64,000 bases of DNA from an uncultured Clostridia bacterium (GTDB lineage Bacteria; Bacillota_A; Clostridia; TANB77; CAG-508). Numbering within the stretch: the stretch's first letter is position 1; each line of letters starts with the position of its first letter. The position numbers and the translations under genes are program-made. The notes under the pieces were generated by a model, which was not told the origin of the DNA, made no database searches, and saw only the letters and a program-made list of their open reading frames with translations. Of the stretch, positions 19,686 to 29,478 are shown in pieces. The stretch spans positions 1 through 64,000 of the forward strand of contig CALYAC010000011.1 of the NCBI GenBank assembly GCA_944393405.1. The letters run 5' to 3'.

Positions 19686-20360
19686 ATGAACTTTTGCAAA
19701 CTAGAAGAAAGTATAGGATATACATTTAAGAATAAAGAACTACTTAGAAATGCTTTAACACATACATCATATGCTTATGAAAAAAAACTAGATAGTAATG
19801 AAAAGCTAGAATTCTTAGGAGATAGTATACTTGAATTTATATCAAGTAAATATATATATAACAATTATAAGAATTTAAAAGAAGGTGAGATGACTAAAGT
19901 TAGAGCAGAAGTAGTATGTGAAGATAGTTTATATAATATAGCTAAAAAACATAATTTTAGTGATTTTATCTTAATCGGAAAAAGTGAAGCTAATAATAAA
20001 GGAAATTTAAAAACTGCAATTCTTGCAGATAGTATAGAGGCAACAATAGCAGCAATATATTTTGACGGAGGATTAGAAGAAGCAGAAAAATTTATTATAT
20101 CTAATTTAAAAGATGCAATAGAAGTATCAACTAAACATGTTGGAATGAAAGATCATAAGACAGTATTGCAAGAAAAGTTACAAGAAAATGGAGAAGTTTC
20201 AATAAAATATACTGTAATTAAAGAAACTGGACCAGATCATGATAAGATTTTTACAGTAAAAGTAGAAGTTAATGGAAAAGAACTTGCAACAGGAGAAGGA
20301 AAGACTAAAAAACATGCTGAAATGGATGCTGCTAAGAATGCTTTAGAAAAATTAAAATAG
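19686..20360 (+). CDS. rnc: Ribonuclease III
   Basis: Double-strand-specific RNase for rRNA and mRNA processing. The catalytic signature NEKLEFLGDSILEF is near residue 38, and the second metal site DSIEATIAAIYFDGG near 116. Residues 155-224 form a double-stranded-RNA-binding domain ending AEMDAAKNALEKL. The length of 224 is standard. The ribosome site is poorly spaced (AAAGGAAAG about 15 bases upstream), but N-terminal homology favours ATG 19686. Confidence 0.95.
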   Translation: MNFCKLEESIGYTFKNKELLRNALTHTSYAYEKKLDSNEKLEFLGDSILEFISSKYIYNNYKNLKEGEMTKVRAEVVCEDSLYNIAKKHNFSDFILIGKSEANNKGNLKTAILADSIEATIAAIYFDGGLEEAEKFIISNLKDAIEVSTKHVGMKDHKTVLQEKLQENGEVSIKYTVIKETGPDHDKIFTVKVEVNGKELATGEGKTKKHAEMDAAKNALEKLK

Positions 20361-20382
20361 AAAATGGTGGTGACTTTAATAT

Positions 20383-21423
20383 ATGAAAAAAGAATATATA
20401 ATCCCAATTTTTGTTCCACATTTAGGATGTCCAAATAATTGCACTTTTTGTAACCAAAAGAGAATTAGTGGACAAACTAAAATGGTAACAGCAAAAGATG
20501 TGGAAGAAACAATTGAATATTATTTGAAAAATTTTAAAGACAATCATAAATATGTTGAAGTTGCCTTCTTTGGTGGAAGCTTTACAGCAATCGAACCTGA
20601 AAAACAAATAGAACTTTTAGAAGCTGCTCAAAAATATATAAAAGATAAAAAAGTAAATAGTATTAGAATTTCTACAAGACCTGATTGCATAGATAGAGAA
20701 ACACTAAAAAGAATGAAAAAATATCATGTAAAGACAATAGAACTTGGTGTTCAATCAACAAATAATTATATATTAAATAGATGTAAAAGAGGTCATACAG
20801 GTGAAGATGTAAAAAAAGCTTCAAAATTAATTAGATTTCATGGGTTTATTCTAGGACATCAAATGATGATAGGACTTCCAGAAAGTACGAAACAAGATGA
20901 AATAAATACAGCAAAAGAACTTATAAAAATGAAACCAAAAATAGTTAGAATATATCCAGTATTAGTTATAAAAGATACAGAACTTGCAGAAGAATACTAT
21001 AATGGTGAATATACACCACTAACTGTTGGACAAGCTGTAGAAAGATGCAAGGATGTTGTAGATTTATTTAATAGAAATAAAATCAATGTTATAAGAATTG
21101 GTCTTCAAAATACTGAAGAAATAACGGACCCAAGTAGTAAAGAAAGCAGTGTGGTAGCAGGACCATATCATCCAGCATTTAGACAGTTAGTAGAATCTAG
21201 TATGTGGTATGACTCTATTGTAAATGAAATAAAGAAAGTTAACGCAAAGGTAAAAAAAGTAAAGATCAGAGCAAATGGTATTAATATAAATAATATAATT
21301 GGACATAAAAAAGAAAATATTTTAAAATTAAAAGAGACATATGAAGTAGATGTAATAATTGAAAGAGATGATGATATAAAGCCAGGTACTTTTAAATTAG
21401 ATGTTGTAGAGTCATATGAATAA
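20383..21423 (+). CDS. Radical SAM protein of the Elp3-like group
   Basis: The cluster motif is CPNNCTFCNQ (C-x3-C-x2-C) at residues 16-24, followed by FFGGSFTAIE, SIRISTRPDCID and IELGVQSTNNYILNRCKRGH, typical of the Elp3-related radical SAM branch. The length is 346. It overlaps no gene but follows rnc by 22 bases, the usual place for this family in Firmicutes between rnc and smc; here smc is elsewhere. The substrate is unknown; no acetyltransferase domain is present, so it is not full Elp3. Confidence 0.85.
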   Translation: MKKEYIIPIFVPHLGCPNNCTFCNQKRISGQTKMVTAKDVEETIEYYLKNFKDNHKYVEVAFFGGSFTAIEPEKQIELLEAAQKYIKDKKVNSIRISTRPDCIDRETLKRMKKYHVKTIELGVQSTNNYILNRCKRGHTGEDVKKASKLIRFHGFILGHQMMIGLPESTKQDEINTAKELIKMKPKIVRIYPVLVIKDTELAEEYYNGEYTPLTVGQAVERCKDVVDLFNRNKINVIRIGLQNTEEITDPSSKESSVVAGPYHPAFRQLVESSMWYDSIVNEIKKVNAKVKKVKIRANGININNIIGHKKENILKLKETYEVDVIIERDDDIKPGTFKLDVVESYE

Positions 21424-21442
21424 AATTAAATAAATAAGAATA

Positions 21443-21489
21443 AAATCACTTATTATTGTGAAAAATAACACTGTAATAGGTGATTTTTT
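21443..21489 (+). terminator. Hairpin with T tract overlapping the next gene's ribosome site
   Basis: AAATCAC (21443-21449) pairs with GTGATTT (21480-21486), with an inner TATTA/TAATA pairing, then TTT directly before ATG 21490. It looks like a terminator for the radical SAM gene, yet its 3-prime arm carries AGGTGA, the only ribosome-site-like sequence for the YitT gene. It may therefore also hide that site. Confidence 0.65.
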
Positions 21490-22359
21490 ATGGATAGAAA
21501 TAAAAGAATAAATAGAAATATTCTATTAATTAAAAAGATTATAAAAGAAAGTACATATATAATTATGGGATGTTTTTTTATGGCGGCTGGAACATCTCTA
21601 TTTTTACTTCCAAACCAATTGTCTTCAGGAGGATTTGCTGGTATTTCGACAATAATATATTATTTATTCAATCTTCCTCTTGGAACAGTAATGCTAATAT
21701 TAAATATACCACTTTTTATATTAACAATATTAAAAGTAGGGAAAGAAGTAGCTATAAAAGGAATTATTGGGACAATATTATTATCAATTTTTATTGATCT
21801 ATTAGAAAAATTAAAGCCACTTACTGATGATAGACTTTTAGCATGTATATATGGAGGAATATTTAATGGAATTGGAACAGCTATGGTATTAAAAGCTAGT
21901 GCTTCTACTGGAGGAACTGATTTACTAACATATATAATTAGAGCGTTTAAGCCCAATTATAGGACAAGTAACTTAATAGTAGTTATAGATACAGGAATTA
22001 TATTAATGAATGTTTTATTCTTTAAAGAAATAGAAATAGGACTATATTCAGCAATTGCAATTTATCTTATGGGAAAAATGATTGATATTGTGTTTGAAGG
22101 AATCTATTTTACAAAAACAATGTTTATAGTTTCAGATGAATATGAAAAAATAGCAAAAGAAATAGGAAAAAGCATAGATAGAGGGAGTACTGGAATATAT
22201 GCAAAAGGAATGTATTCAAATGAAGATAAAATTATGCTGTGGTGTGTTGCATCAAGAAGTGAAGTCTTTAAGATAAAGCAAATAGTAGAAAAAATTGATA
22301 AAAAGGCTTTTATAGTTATATCTAGTGCTAGAGAAGCATGGGGAAAAGGATTTAAATGA
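21490..22359 (+). CDS. YitT-family membrane protein (DUF161/DUF2179)
   Basis: A membrane protein of unknown function. About six hydrophobic segments span residues 20-200, starting with MAAGTSLFLLPNQLSSGGFA, and there is a GTAMVLKASASTGGTDLL motif near 130; the last 80 residues form the soluble DUF2179 domain (DRGSTGIYAKGMYSNEDKIM). The length of 289 is typical. ATG 21490 follows a T tract immediately. It is not clearly linked in function to its neighbours. Confidence 0.88.
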   Translation: MDRNKRINRNILLIKKIIKESTYIIMGCFFMAAGTSLFLLPNQLSSGGFAGISTIIYYLFNLPLGTVMLILNIPLFILTILKVGKEVAIKGIIGTILLSIFIDLLEKLKPLTDDRLLACIYGGIFNGIGTAMVLKASASTGGTDLLTYIIRAFKPNYRTSNLIVVIDTGIILMNVLFFKEIEIGLYSAIAIYLMGKMIDIVFEGIYFTKTMFIVSDEYEKIAKEIGKSIDRGSTGIYAKGMYSNEDKIMLWCVASRSEVFKIKQIVEKIDKKAFIVISSAREAWGKGFK

Positions 22360-22469
22360 TATTTCTAAATTTATATAATTGACACTAATTATTTAAATTA
22401 ATATAATTATGATATATAATATACAAAAAATAAATTTGAAATGTATAATAAATGAGGAGCATATATGTA

Positions 22470-23339
22470 ATGAAAGAACAAAAATATATATTAAGTAATG
22501 TTGATTCATTTGAACCAAAACATATCTTTGAATGTGGGCAATGTTTTAGATGGGATGAGGATTTAGATGGAAGTTATACAGGAGTTGTAGGAGAAAATGT
22601 AATAAATGTACAAAAAGTGGATAACAAGGTTATTTTTACAAGTTTTGGTGTAGATAATTTAGAAGAATTAGTAAATAAATACTTTGACTTAGAAAGAGAT
22701 TATAAAAAGATAAAAAATACTCTTTCGAAAGTGGATGAGTATTTAGCAAATAGTATTGAATATGGAAGCGGAATACGTATATTAAATCAAGATTTATGGG
22801 AAACAATCATATCTTTTATTATTTCAGCAAATAATAATATACCTAGAATAAAGACGATAATTAATAGAATGTCAAAAAAATATGGTAATAAAATAGTATG
22901 GAATAATAAAGAATATTATACATTTCCGAAAGTAGAAAGTCTATCACAAGCAACAGTAGAAGATTTACGAAACTTAGGTTTAGGATTTAGAGATGTTAGA
23001 ATTTATGAAACGACAAATAAAATTTTAAATAAAGAAATAGATTTAGAAAAATTGCATGAAATAGAAGATACAAATCAAGTAAGAGAAATACTTTTAAGTT
23101 TATCAGGTGTAGGTCCGAAAGTTGCAGATTGCATTTTGTTATTTTCTACATTAAAGAGATTTGACGTATTTCCGATTGATGTATGGGTACGAAGAGTAAT
23201 GAATGAATTATATATAAAAAATGAAGATGAAACAAAAGTAAATAAAAAAGAAATCGAAAAATTAGCAAAAGAAAAATATGGAAAGTTAGAAGGATTAGCT
23301 CAGCAATATTTATTTTATTGGAAAAGAGATACTGCATAG
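22470..23339 (+). CDS. 8-oxoguanine DNA glycosylase (OGG1 type)
   Basis: A base-excision repair bifunctional glycosylase. The N-terminal domain has FECGQCFRWDEDLDGSYTG. A helix-hairpin-helix GPD core follows: DLWETIISFIISANNNIPRI, then LSGVGPKVADCILLFS with the catalytic Lys, and FPIDVWVRRVM with the catalytic Asp. The length of 289 fits bacterial OGG1-like enzymes. ATG 22470 has AGGAG ten bases upstream; the ATG at 22452 would overlap that site. It stands alone between the YitT gene and the DUF2207 gene. Confidence 0.9.
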   Translation: MKEQKYILSNVDSFEPKHIFECGQCFRWDEDLDGSYTGVVGENVINVQKVDNKVIFTSFGVDNLEELVNKYFDLERDYKKIKNTLSKVDEYLANSIEYGSGIRILNQDLWETIISFIISANNNIPRIKTIINRMSKKYGNKIVWNNKEYYTFPKVESLSQATVEDLRNLGLGFRDVRIYETTNKILNKEIDLEKLHEIEDTNQVREILLSLSGVGPKVADCILLFSTLKRFDVFPIDVWVRRVMNELYIKNEDETKVNKKEIEKLAKEKYGKLEGLAQQYLFYWKRDTA

Positions 23340-23382
23340 AGTAAAATATAAATAATATAAATATGAATTTAGGGGATAATTA

Positions 23383-25587
23383 ATGGATAAATTAAAAAAA
23401 ATTTGTTTTACTTTTCTATTTATAGTTATATTTTTATTAGCACTGACTATTGTAGTACAAGCTAAAAGCTATAATATAGATGAAATGAATATAGAAGGAA
23501 CAATTAGATCAAATGGAGATTTGGCTATTGAGCAGGATATTACATATAATTTTGAAGGTAGTTATAATGGAATATATTTAAACATTCCATATAAAATCTA
23601 TGATATTGAAAAAAATGAAGTTATTAAACATGGTAGTATAAATGATGATATTTATACTGGAACTGGTGTCGAAATTGAATCGATTGAAGACGGAAAAAGT
23701 GGAACATATTCTAAAGTAAATAAAGCCAGAAACGGTGATAGAAATGTATATACATTAAGCAATTCAGATAATATGGTAAATCTTAAAATATATGCACCAT
23801 CAACAAATGAAAAAAGAACTTTTAAAATTAAATATGTAATAAAAAATTTATGTGTGAAACATGAAGATATAGGTGAATTATATTATAACTTTATTGGTGG
23901 AGAATGGGATTGTGACATAAATAATTTAAATATAAGGGTAGCTATACCAAATAATACAAATACTTTAAATATATGGGGACATGGACCAATTGAAGGTACA
24001 TCTTCTATTACAAGTAAAAGATTAGCAGAATTTAATGTTCCTGGTGTAAAAAAAGGCCAATATGTAGCTGTAAGGATAATATTTGATAAAGAGGTAATAA
24101 AAGATTCAAATAAATTATCAAATATAGAAGCAAAAGGTATAATATTTGATAATGAAAAAGATATATTTGCAAATAAAGATATAAGAAATAAATTTACTAT
24201 AGGAGTAATTATTGTTTCTGCTGTCTTACTAGTATATTGGATTGTACTATTATTAATATTTGAAAGAGAAAATAAATATAATATTGGAGATTTTGACGAA
24301 AATGAGTTATTTAATAAATATAACCCAATGCTTGCAGGGTGTATAGCAGGAAGTAGAGATATATTATCAAGGGATATAATAGCAGTTATTTTGAATTTAA
24401 TAGAAAAGAAAAATATACATTTAGAATTAAAAGAAACTACTGAAGATGGAAATGATTATTATAGATATTATATTTCAGAAGTACCTGAAAAAGAAAAGGA
24501 AATGGATGAAATAGAAGAATATGTATATAATTGGATATTTAAATTCTCAAGAGGAAAAGTAGATTTACAATCAAGATTAGAGGAATTAGGACAAGAACAA
24601 GATGCAACAATATATTTTAAAGAGCTAAATACTAAAGTAAAGAAAAAATTAAATAGTATGGGGGCAAATGAATCAAAAGTACCTTTGATCATTAGAATGT
24701 TAAATATAGGAATATTAATAGCTTCTATTTTAACAATTATTGCTCATATTGCAACAAATAAATTTGAAGTATATATAAATAATTTATCTATGATGCAAAT
24801 GTTAATCATATTATTTGGTATATCAATTGGAATGTTTGTTATATATTTCATTATAGGTATAATTTCAAAAATTAAACATAAAGTAAATAGGATAGTTCAA
24901 AAAATTACAGGTCAAAAAGTATTAATAAAAACTCTCACAATTTTTACAATATTTGCATTAATAATTATACTTACAGCTATATTTTCACCAGTAAAATATA
25001 TAGTTGCAGATGAAGTACTATTATGTATAGCTATAATACTTGTTGTAACAGATAATCTAATGCTAAAAAACAATAAGAAAATGGAAGAAGACTATAATAG
25101 ATTAAATGAGATCAAAGATAAAATAGAATACTATAGTTTGCTTAATGAAAAAGATATTGAGTATATTAAATTATGGAACAAATATTTATGTTATGCCGTA
25201 AGCTTTGGAATATCTAAAAAAATAATCGAAAGAATAGATGGATTATATCTGGATGACGAAATAAAGAAATTAACTCAAAACAAAGAATTCTCAGATGTAC
25301 TAGTTAATGATTATGATATGTTTTATAAATATTCAAATAAATTGTATAGATATTTTGTAAGACGAAGCAGACATGGAATGTTTGATAGATTTATGGATAG
25401 GACTTACTATACATATAAACCTTCTAAAAGTGGTAGAAATGAATTCATGAAAAATAGTGGCTCAATTTCAGATGGAATATTTGGCGGAAGCTCAAGTAGT
25501 GGAAGTTCTGGAACAGGAGGAAGTTTTTCAGGAGGAGGTTCATTTAGAGGTGGCGGTGGCCGTGGAGGAGGCGGAGGAGCCTTCTAG
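23383..25587 (+). CDS. DUF2207 membrane protein
   Basis: A large membrane protein of the DUF2207 (YciQ-like) family. It has a signal peptide (residues 1-28, ending VVQAKS), a 230-residue extracellular beta domain, a membrane segment near 265-290, a cytoplasmic stretch, four more hydrophobic segments at about 440-550, and a final Gly/Ser-rich tail ending GGGRGGGGGAF, which is typical of this family. The function is unknown. It stands alone and ends at a strong terminator. Confidence 0.85.
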   Translation: MDKLKKICFTFLFIVIFLLALTIVVQAKSYNIDEMNIEGTIRSNGDLAIEQDITYNFEGSYNGIYLNIPYKIYDIEKNEVIKHGSINDDIYTGTGVEIESIEDGKSGTYSKVNKARNGDRNVYTLSNSDNMVNLKIYAPSTNEKRTFKIKYVIKNLCVKHEDIGELYYNFIGGEWDCDINNLNIRVAIPNNTNTLNIWGHGPIEGTSSITSKRLAEFNVPGVKKGQYVAVRIIFDKEVIKDSNKLSNIEAKGIIFDNEKDIFANKDIRNKFTIGVIIVSAVLLVYWIVLLLIFERENKYNIGDFDENELFNKYNPMLAGCIAGSRDILSRDIIAVILNLIEKKNIHLELKETTEDGNDYYRYYISEVPEKEKEMDEIEEYVYNWIFKFSRGKVDLQSRLEELGQEQDATIYFKELNTKVKKKLNSMGANESKVPLIIRMLNIGILIASILTIIAHIATNKFEVYINNLSMMQMLIILFGISIGMFVIYFIIGIISKIKHKVNRIVQKITGQKVLIKTLTIFTIFALIIILTAIFSPVKYIVADEVLLCIAIILVVTDNLMLKNNKKMEEDYNRLNEIKDKIEYYSLLNEKDIEYIKLWNKYLCYAVSFGISKKIIERIDGLYLDDEIKKLTQNKEFSDVLVNDYDMFYKYSNKLYRYFVRRSRHGMFDRFMDRTYYTYKPSKSGRNEFMKNSGSISDGIFGGSSSSGSSGTGGSFSGGGSFRGGGGRGGGGGAF

Positions 25588-25605
25588 ATTATAAAATAAT
25601 AAAGA

Positions 25606-25655
25606 AAAACGGAAAACATATTTTTAGAAAAAATATATTTTTCCGTTTTATTTTT
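25606..25655 (+). terminator. Terminator after DUF2207 gene
   Basis: Stem AAAACGGAAAA / TTTTCCGTTTT enclosing a second AT-rich pairing, followed by ATTTTTG. Confidence 0.85.
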
Positions 25656-25698
25656 GTTTTATATATGATAGAATAATTCATATATAAAGGAGAAAAAT

Positions 25699-28600
25699 AT
25701 GAGTTTAAAGATAATATATGGTAATTCTGGAACTGGTAAAAGTACATATATTTTTAAAGAAATAGCAGAAAAAATAAGAAATAAAAGTAAAAGAAAAATA
25801 TATATAATAACTCCAGAACAATTTTCATTTACTGCTGAAAACAAATTACTTGATTCGATTAAGCCAATAACAGCTGTAGTAAACGCTGAAGTATTAACAT
25901 TTAATCGTATGGCATATAGAGTAATGAAAAAAGTAGGAAGTGCAAATATTTTAAATTTATCTACTTCTGGAAAATCAATGCTTATATATAATATACTATC
26001 TGAGGAAAAGAATAATTTAAAATTTGTTGGTAAATCTAATGAAAATGTAGAATTGGTAAGTACTCAAATAACTGAATTCAAGAAACATGGAATAAAAGAA
26101 GAGAATATAAAAAATATTGCAGATAATATAGAAGATAAATATTTAAATTCTAAGTTATTAGATATGTATAAAATATATGAAAAATACAATTTAGAACTTT
26201 CAGAAAAATATATAGATGAAAATGATAACTTAACAATTTTGGCAGAAGAATTGGATTTAATAAATGATTTTGATGACACTGATATATATATAGATGAATT
26301 TGTGGGGTTTACATTTCAAGAATATGAAATAATAAAGAAATTAATGCTTAAAGCACATGAAGTAAATATTACAGTATGTACTGATAGTATAGAAGAACCA
26401 ATAAACCCAGATACAGATATATTTTATGAAAATAAACTTACACTTAGTAAAATATATTATGTAGCAAAAATGCAGGGTGTAAAAATAGAAAAACCAATAA
26501 AATTAGAAGAAAAATATAGATTTAAAAATAAAGAATTAAAACATTTAGAAGAAAATATATATGCAATTCCATATAAAAAGTATAATGAAAAAATTGAAAA
26601 TATAGCCTTATTTTTAGCTAAAAATCAATACTCAGAAATCGAAAATGTTGCAAAAAATATTATAAAATTAGTAAGAGATCATGGATATAGATATAAAGAT
26701 ATTTCTATAATAACTAAAGATTTAGAAGAATATGCAAGCCTTTGTAAAGCAATTTTTGCTAAATACAAAATACCTGTATTTATAGATGAAAAAAAGGATT
26801 TAAATCAAAATATATTGGTAAAATATATTTTATCAGTATTAAATATATTTTCCAAAAATTGGTCTTATGAAAGTGTATTTGAATATATAAAAACAGGATT
26901 TATATCAGATATTGAAGACGATGATATTTGGCTTATAGAAAATTATATTTTAAGATGGGCAATAAAGGGCAGCAAATGGTATAAAGGAGACTGGAATTTT
27001 TATAATGAAACTGATGAAGAAAAAGAAAAAATATTACATATTAGAGAAAAAATAGTTTCACCACTCTTAAAGTTAAAAGAAAATTTGAACAATGAAAAGG
27101 ATGTTAAATCTATTACAATAAAATTATATAATTTCTTAATTGAAAATAAAATTAATCTTAAATTAGAAGAAAAGATAAAATCATTAGAAGAACTTGGAGA
27201 ATTAGAAAAAGCAAAAGAATATGAAACAAGTTATAAAATAATAATAGATATATTTGATGAAATGGTATCGGTTCTAGGAGATAAAAAAGTAAGTCTTGAA
27301 AAATATATTGAGATATTAAAGACTGGACTTGGAAATAGTGGACTAGGAAAAATACCAATGTCGCAAGATGAAGTGACTGTGGGAGATGTGGATAGATCAA
27401 GGAGTCACAAGGTTAGAGCTGTATTTATTATAGGTTTAAATGATGGAATGTTTCCAAGTATAAATAAAAACGAAGGATTTTTTAGTGATAAAGATAGAGA
27501 AAAACTAAAAAGTGAAGGGATAGAACTTGCAAAAGGAACCCTAGAAAAGTTATATGATGATAATTTTAATATATACAAAGCTTTTAGTACTTCTGAAAAT
27601 AAGATATTTTTATCATATGCATCATCTGATATTGAAGGAAAATCTTTGAGACCATCAATATTAATAAATAGAATAAAAAAGATTTTCCCATATTTAGTAG
27701 AAGAAAGTGATGTCATAGAAACTAAAAGCGAAATAATAACTGAAAATACAGCGTATGAAGAATTACTTACATTTTTAAGTGATGTAAGAGAAAACAAGAA
27801 AAGTATAGACGATCTTCATATTGAACTATTTAAATATTATTCAAATAATATAGACTGGAAATATAAACTAGAAAATAATATGCAAGCATTAAATTTTAAT
27901 ATAAAACCTGATAAAATAAATGACCAGATGATTGATAAATTATATGGTGATACATTAAAAACAAGCATATCAAGGTTAGAACAATATAGATCTTGTCCTT
28001 TTTCATATTATTTAAAATATGGACTTAATATATCTGAAAGAGAAGAATTTAAGATTCAAGCTATAGATACAGGAACATTTATGCATGAAGTGATTGATAG
28101 CTTTTTTGATAAATTAAGTGAAAGAAATATAAAAGTTAAGGATATAAAAGATGAAGAAGAAAATGATTTAATTAATGAGTTGATAGATGAAATAATAGAA
28201 GAAAAATTACAAATCAAGAAAAACTATATCTTTACTAGTATTCCTAAATATGTAGTATTAGCAAATAGATTAAAAAAAGTTATTAAAAAATCAATGATAT
28301 ATATACTTGATAGTTTAAGATTTAGTGATTTTGAAATTATGGGACATGAAGTAGAATTTAAAAATGGAAAAGAATATTCTGCAATTGAAATGGAAGTAGG
28401 AGATGGAAGAAAAGTAGAGATAACTGGAAAAATTGACAGAATTGATATTGCAAAAACGCCAGAAGGAAAATATATAAGAATAATAGACTATAAATCATCT
28501 ACGAAAGATATAAATTTAAATGAAGTAGTGGCAGGACTTCAATTACAACTTTTAACATATTTAGATGCTGTATGTAATATTGAAGATGTTATGCCAGCAG

Positions 28601-29073
28601 GAATTTTATATTTTAATTTAATTGATCCTAAAATTAAACTTTCAGATAAAATATCAGAAGAAAAAATAGAAGATGAGCTAAGAAAACAATTTAAGATGAG
28701 AGGACTAATTTTAGCAGATGTCAAAATAGTGAAAATGATGGATAAGAAACTAGAAAAAGGAAATTCAAATATCGTGCCAGCATATATAGATAAAGAAGGA
28801 AATTTATCTAATAGACAGAGCAGTATAACTAAAACTCAATTTGAAAATTTACAAAATTATACAAACAAAGTTATAAAACAAATTTCAAAAGAAATATTTG
28901 AAGGAAAAATTGATATTAAACCATACTATAATGTAAAGCAAGGAAAAACACCTTGTGAATATTGTAAATATAAATCAATATGTAATTTTAATAATGGAAT
29001 TTGTAAGAAAGAATATAACTATATAGGTAATGCATCAAAAGAATTTATTTTAGAACAAATAAAAAATAGTTAA
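25699..29073 (+). CDS. addB: ATP-dependent nuclease subunit AddB
   Basis: A subunit of the AddAB end-resection complex for double-strand-break repair. It has the N-terminal P-loop GNSGTGKST (residues 8-16), PEQFSFTAENKLL, a helicase-like core with VRAVFIIGLNDGMFPS near 575, and a C-terminal RecB-type nuclease: DTGTFMHEVI, KIDRIDIAKTPEGKYIRIIDYKS. Iron-sulfur cysteines are visible at RSCPFSYYLKYG and CEYCKYKSIC near 1085. The length of 1124 is normal. AddA is usually next door but is not here; the downstream gene is a small membrane protein. No lesions are seen. Confidence 0.93.
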   Translation: MSLKIIYGNSGTGKSTYIFKEIAEKIRNKSKRKIYIITPEQFSFTAENKLLDSIKPITAVVNAEVLTFNRMAYRVMKKVGSANILNLSTSGKSMLIYNILSEEKNNLKFVGKSNENVELVSTQITEFKKHGIKEENIKNIADNIEDKYLNSKLLDMYKIYEKYNLELSEKYIDENDNLTILAEELDLINDFDDTDIYIDEFVGFTFQEYEIIKKLMLKAHEVNITVCTDSIEEPINPDTDIFYENKLTLSKIYYVAKMQGVKIEKPIKLEEKYRFKNKELKHLEENIYAIPYKKYNEKIENIALFLAKNQYSEIENVAKNIIKLVRDHGYRYKDISIITKDLEEYASLCKAIFAKYKIPVFIDEKKDLNQNILVKYILSVLNIFSKNWSYESVFEYIKTGFISDIEDDDIWLIENYILRWAIKGSKWYKGDWNFYNETDEEKEKILHIREKIVSPLLKLKENLNNEKDVKSITIKLYNFLIENKINLKLEEKIKSLEELGELEKAKEYETSYKIIIDIFDEMVSVLGDKKVSLEKYIEILKTGLGNSGLGKIPMSQDEVTVGDVDRSRSHKVRAVFIIGLNDGMFPSINKNEGFFSDKDREKLKSEGIELAKGTLEKLYDDNFNIYKAFSTSENKIFLSYASSDIEGKSLRPSILINRIKKIFPYLVEESDVIETKSEIITENTAYEELLTFLSDVRENKKSIDDLHIELFKYYSNNIDWKYKLENNMQALNFNIKPDKINDQMIDKLYGDTLKTSISRLEQYRSCPFSYYLKYGLNISEREEFKIQAIDTGTFMHEVIDSFFDKLSERNIKVKDIKDEEENDLINELIDEIIEEKLQIKKNYIFTSIPKYVVLANRLKKVIKKSMIYILDSLRFSDFEIMGHEVEFKNGKEYSAIEMEVGDGRKVEITGKIDRIDIAKTPEGKYIRIIDYKSSTKDINLNEVVAGLQLQLLTYLDAVCNIEDVMPAGILYFNLIDPKIKLSDKISEEKIEDELRKQFKMRGLILADVKIVKMMDKKLEKGNSNIVPAYIDKEGNLSNRQSSITKTQFENLQNYTNKVIKQISKEIFEGKIDIKPYYNVKQGKTPCEYCKYKSICNFNNGICKKEYNYIGNASKEFILEQIKNS

Positions 29074-29097
29074 TAAAAATTAAAAGGAGGAACAATT

Positions 29098-29442
29098 ATG
29101 AAGAAAAAAATTTTAGTTTCTATATTAACATTAATATTTATTATAAGTATAGGAACAATGGTAATGGCAGATAATGCAGTAGTAAATGAGTATAAAAAAA
29201 TGGTAGATGGATTAACAATTAATATGATTTGGGTAGGAGTAGTAATAATTATTTCTATAGTTGGAATGGTAATGCTTACAAAATTAAGAAAAAAGGAAAA
29301 AATTAAACCAGTACCATATAAAGTAATGATGGTTATCCTAACTATTGTTTTAATAGCTTTTATTATATATGAAGGAAAAGTTATTTGGGATTATGCCGGA
29401 ATTAAACCAGCATATGATTATTTAGTAAAAGCAATTGGATAG
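29098..29442 (+). CDS. Small membrane protein, function unknown
   Basis: 114 residues: a signal-peptide-like N-terminus (1-25, cleavable after VMA), then membrane segments at about 42-60 and 76-94 with a basic loop KLRKKEKIKP between them. AGGAGG precedes the start. It lies 24 bases after addB and 36 before pgeF, so it is probably in the same transcript. I recognise no family. Confidence 0.65.
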   Translation: MKKKILVSILTLIFIISIGTMVMADNAVVNEYKKMVDGLTINMIWVGVVIIISIVGMVMLTKLRKKEKIKPVPYKVMMVILTIVLIAFIIYEGKVIWDYAGIKPAYDYLVKAIG

Positions 29443-29478
29443 AGATAATTAAAAATATATAAATATTAGGAGGAGAGT

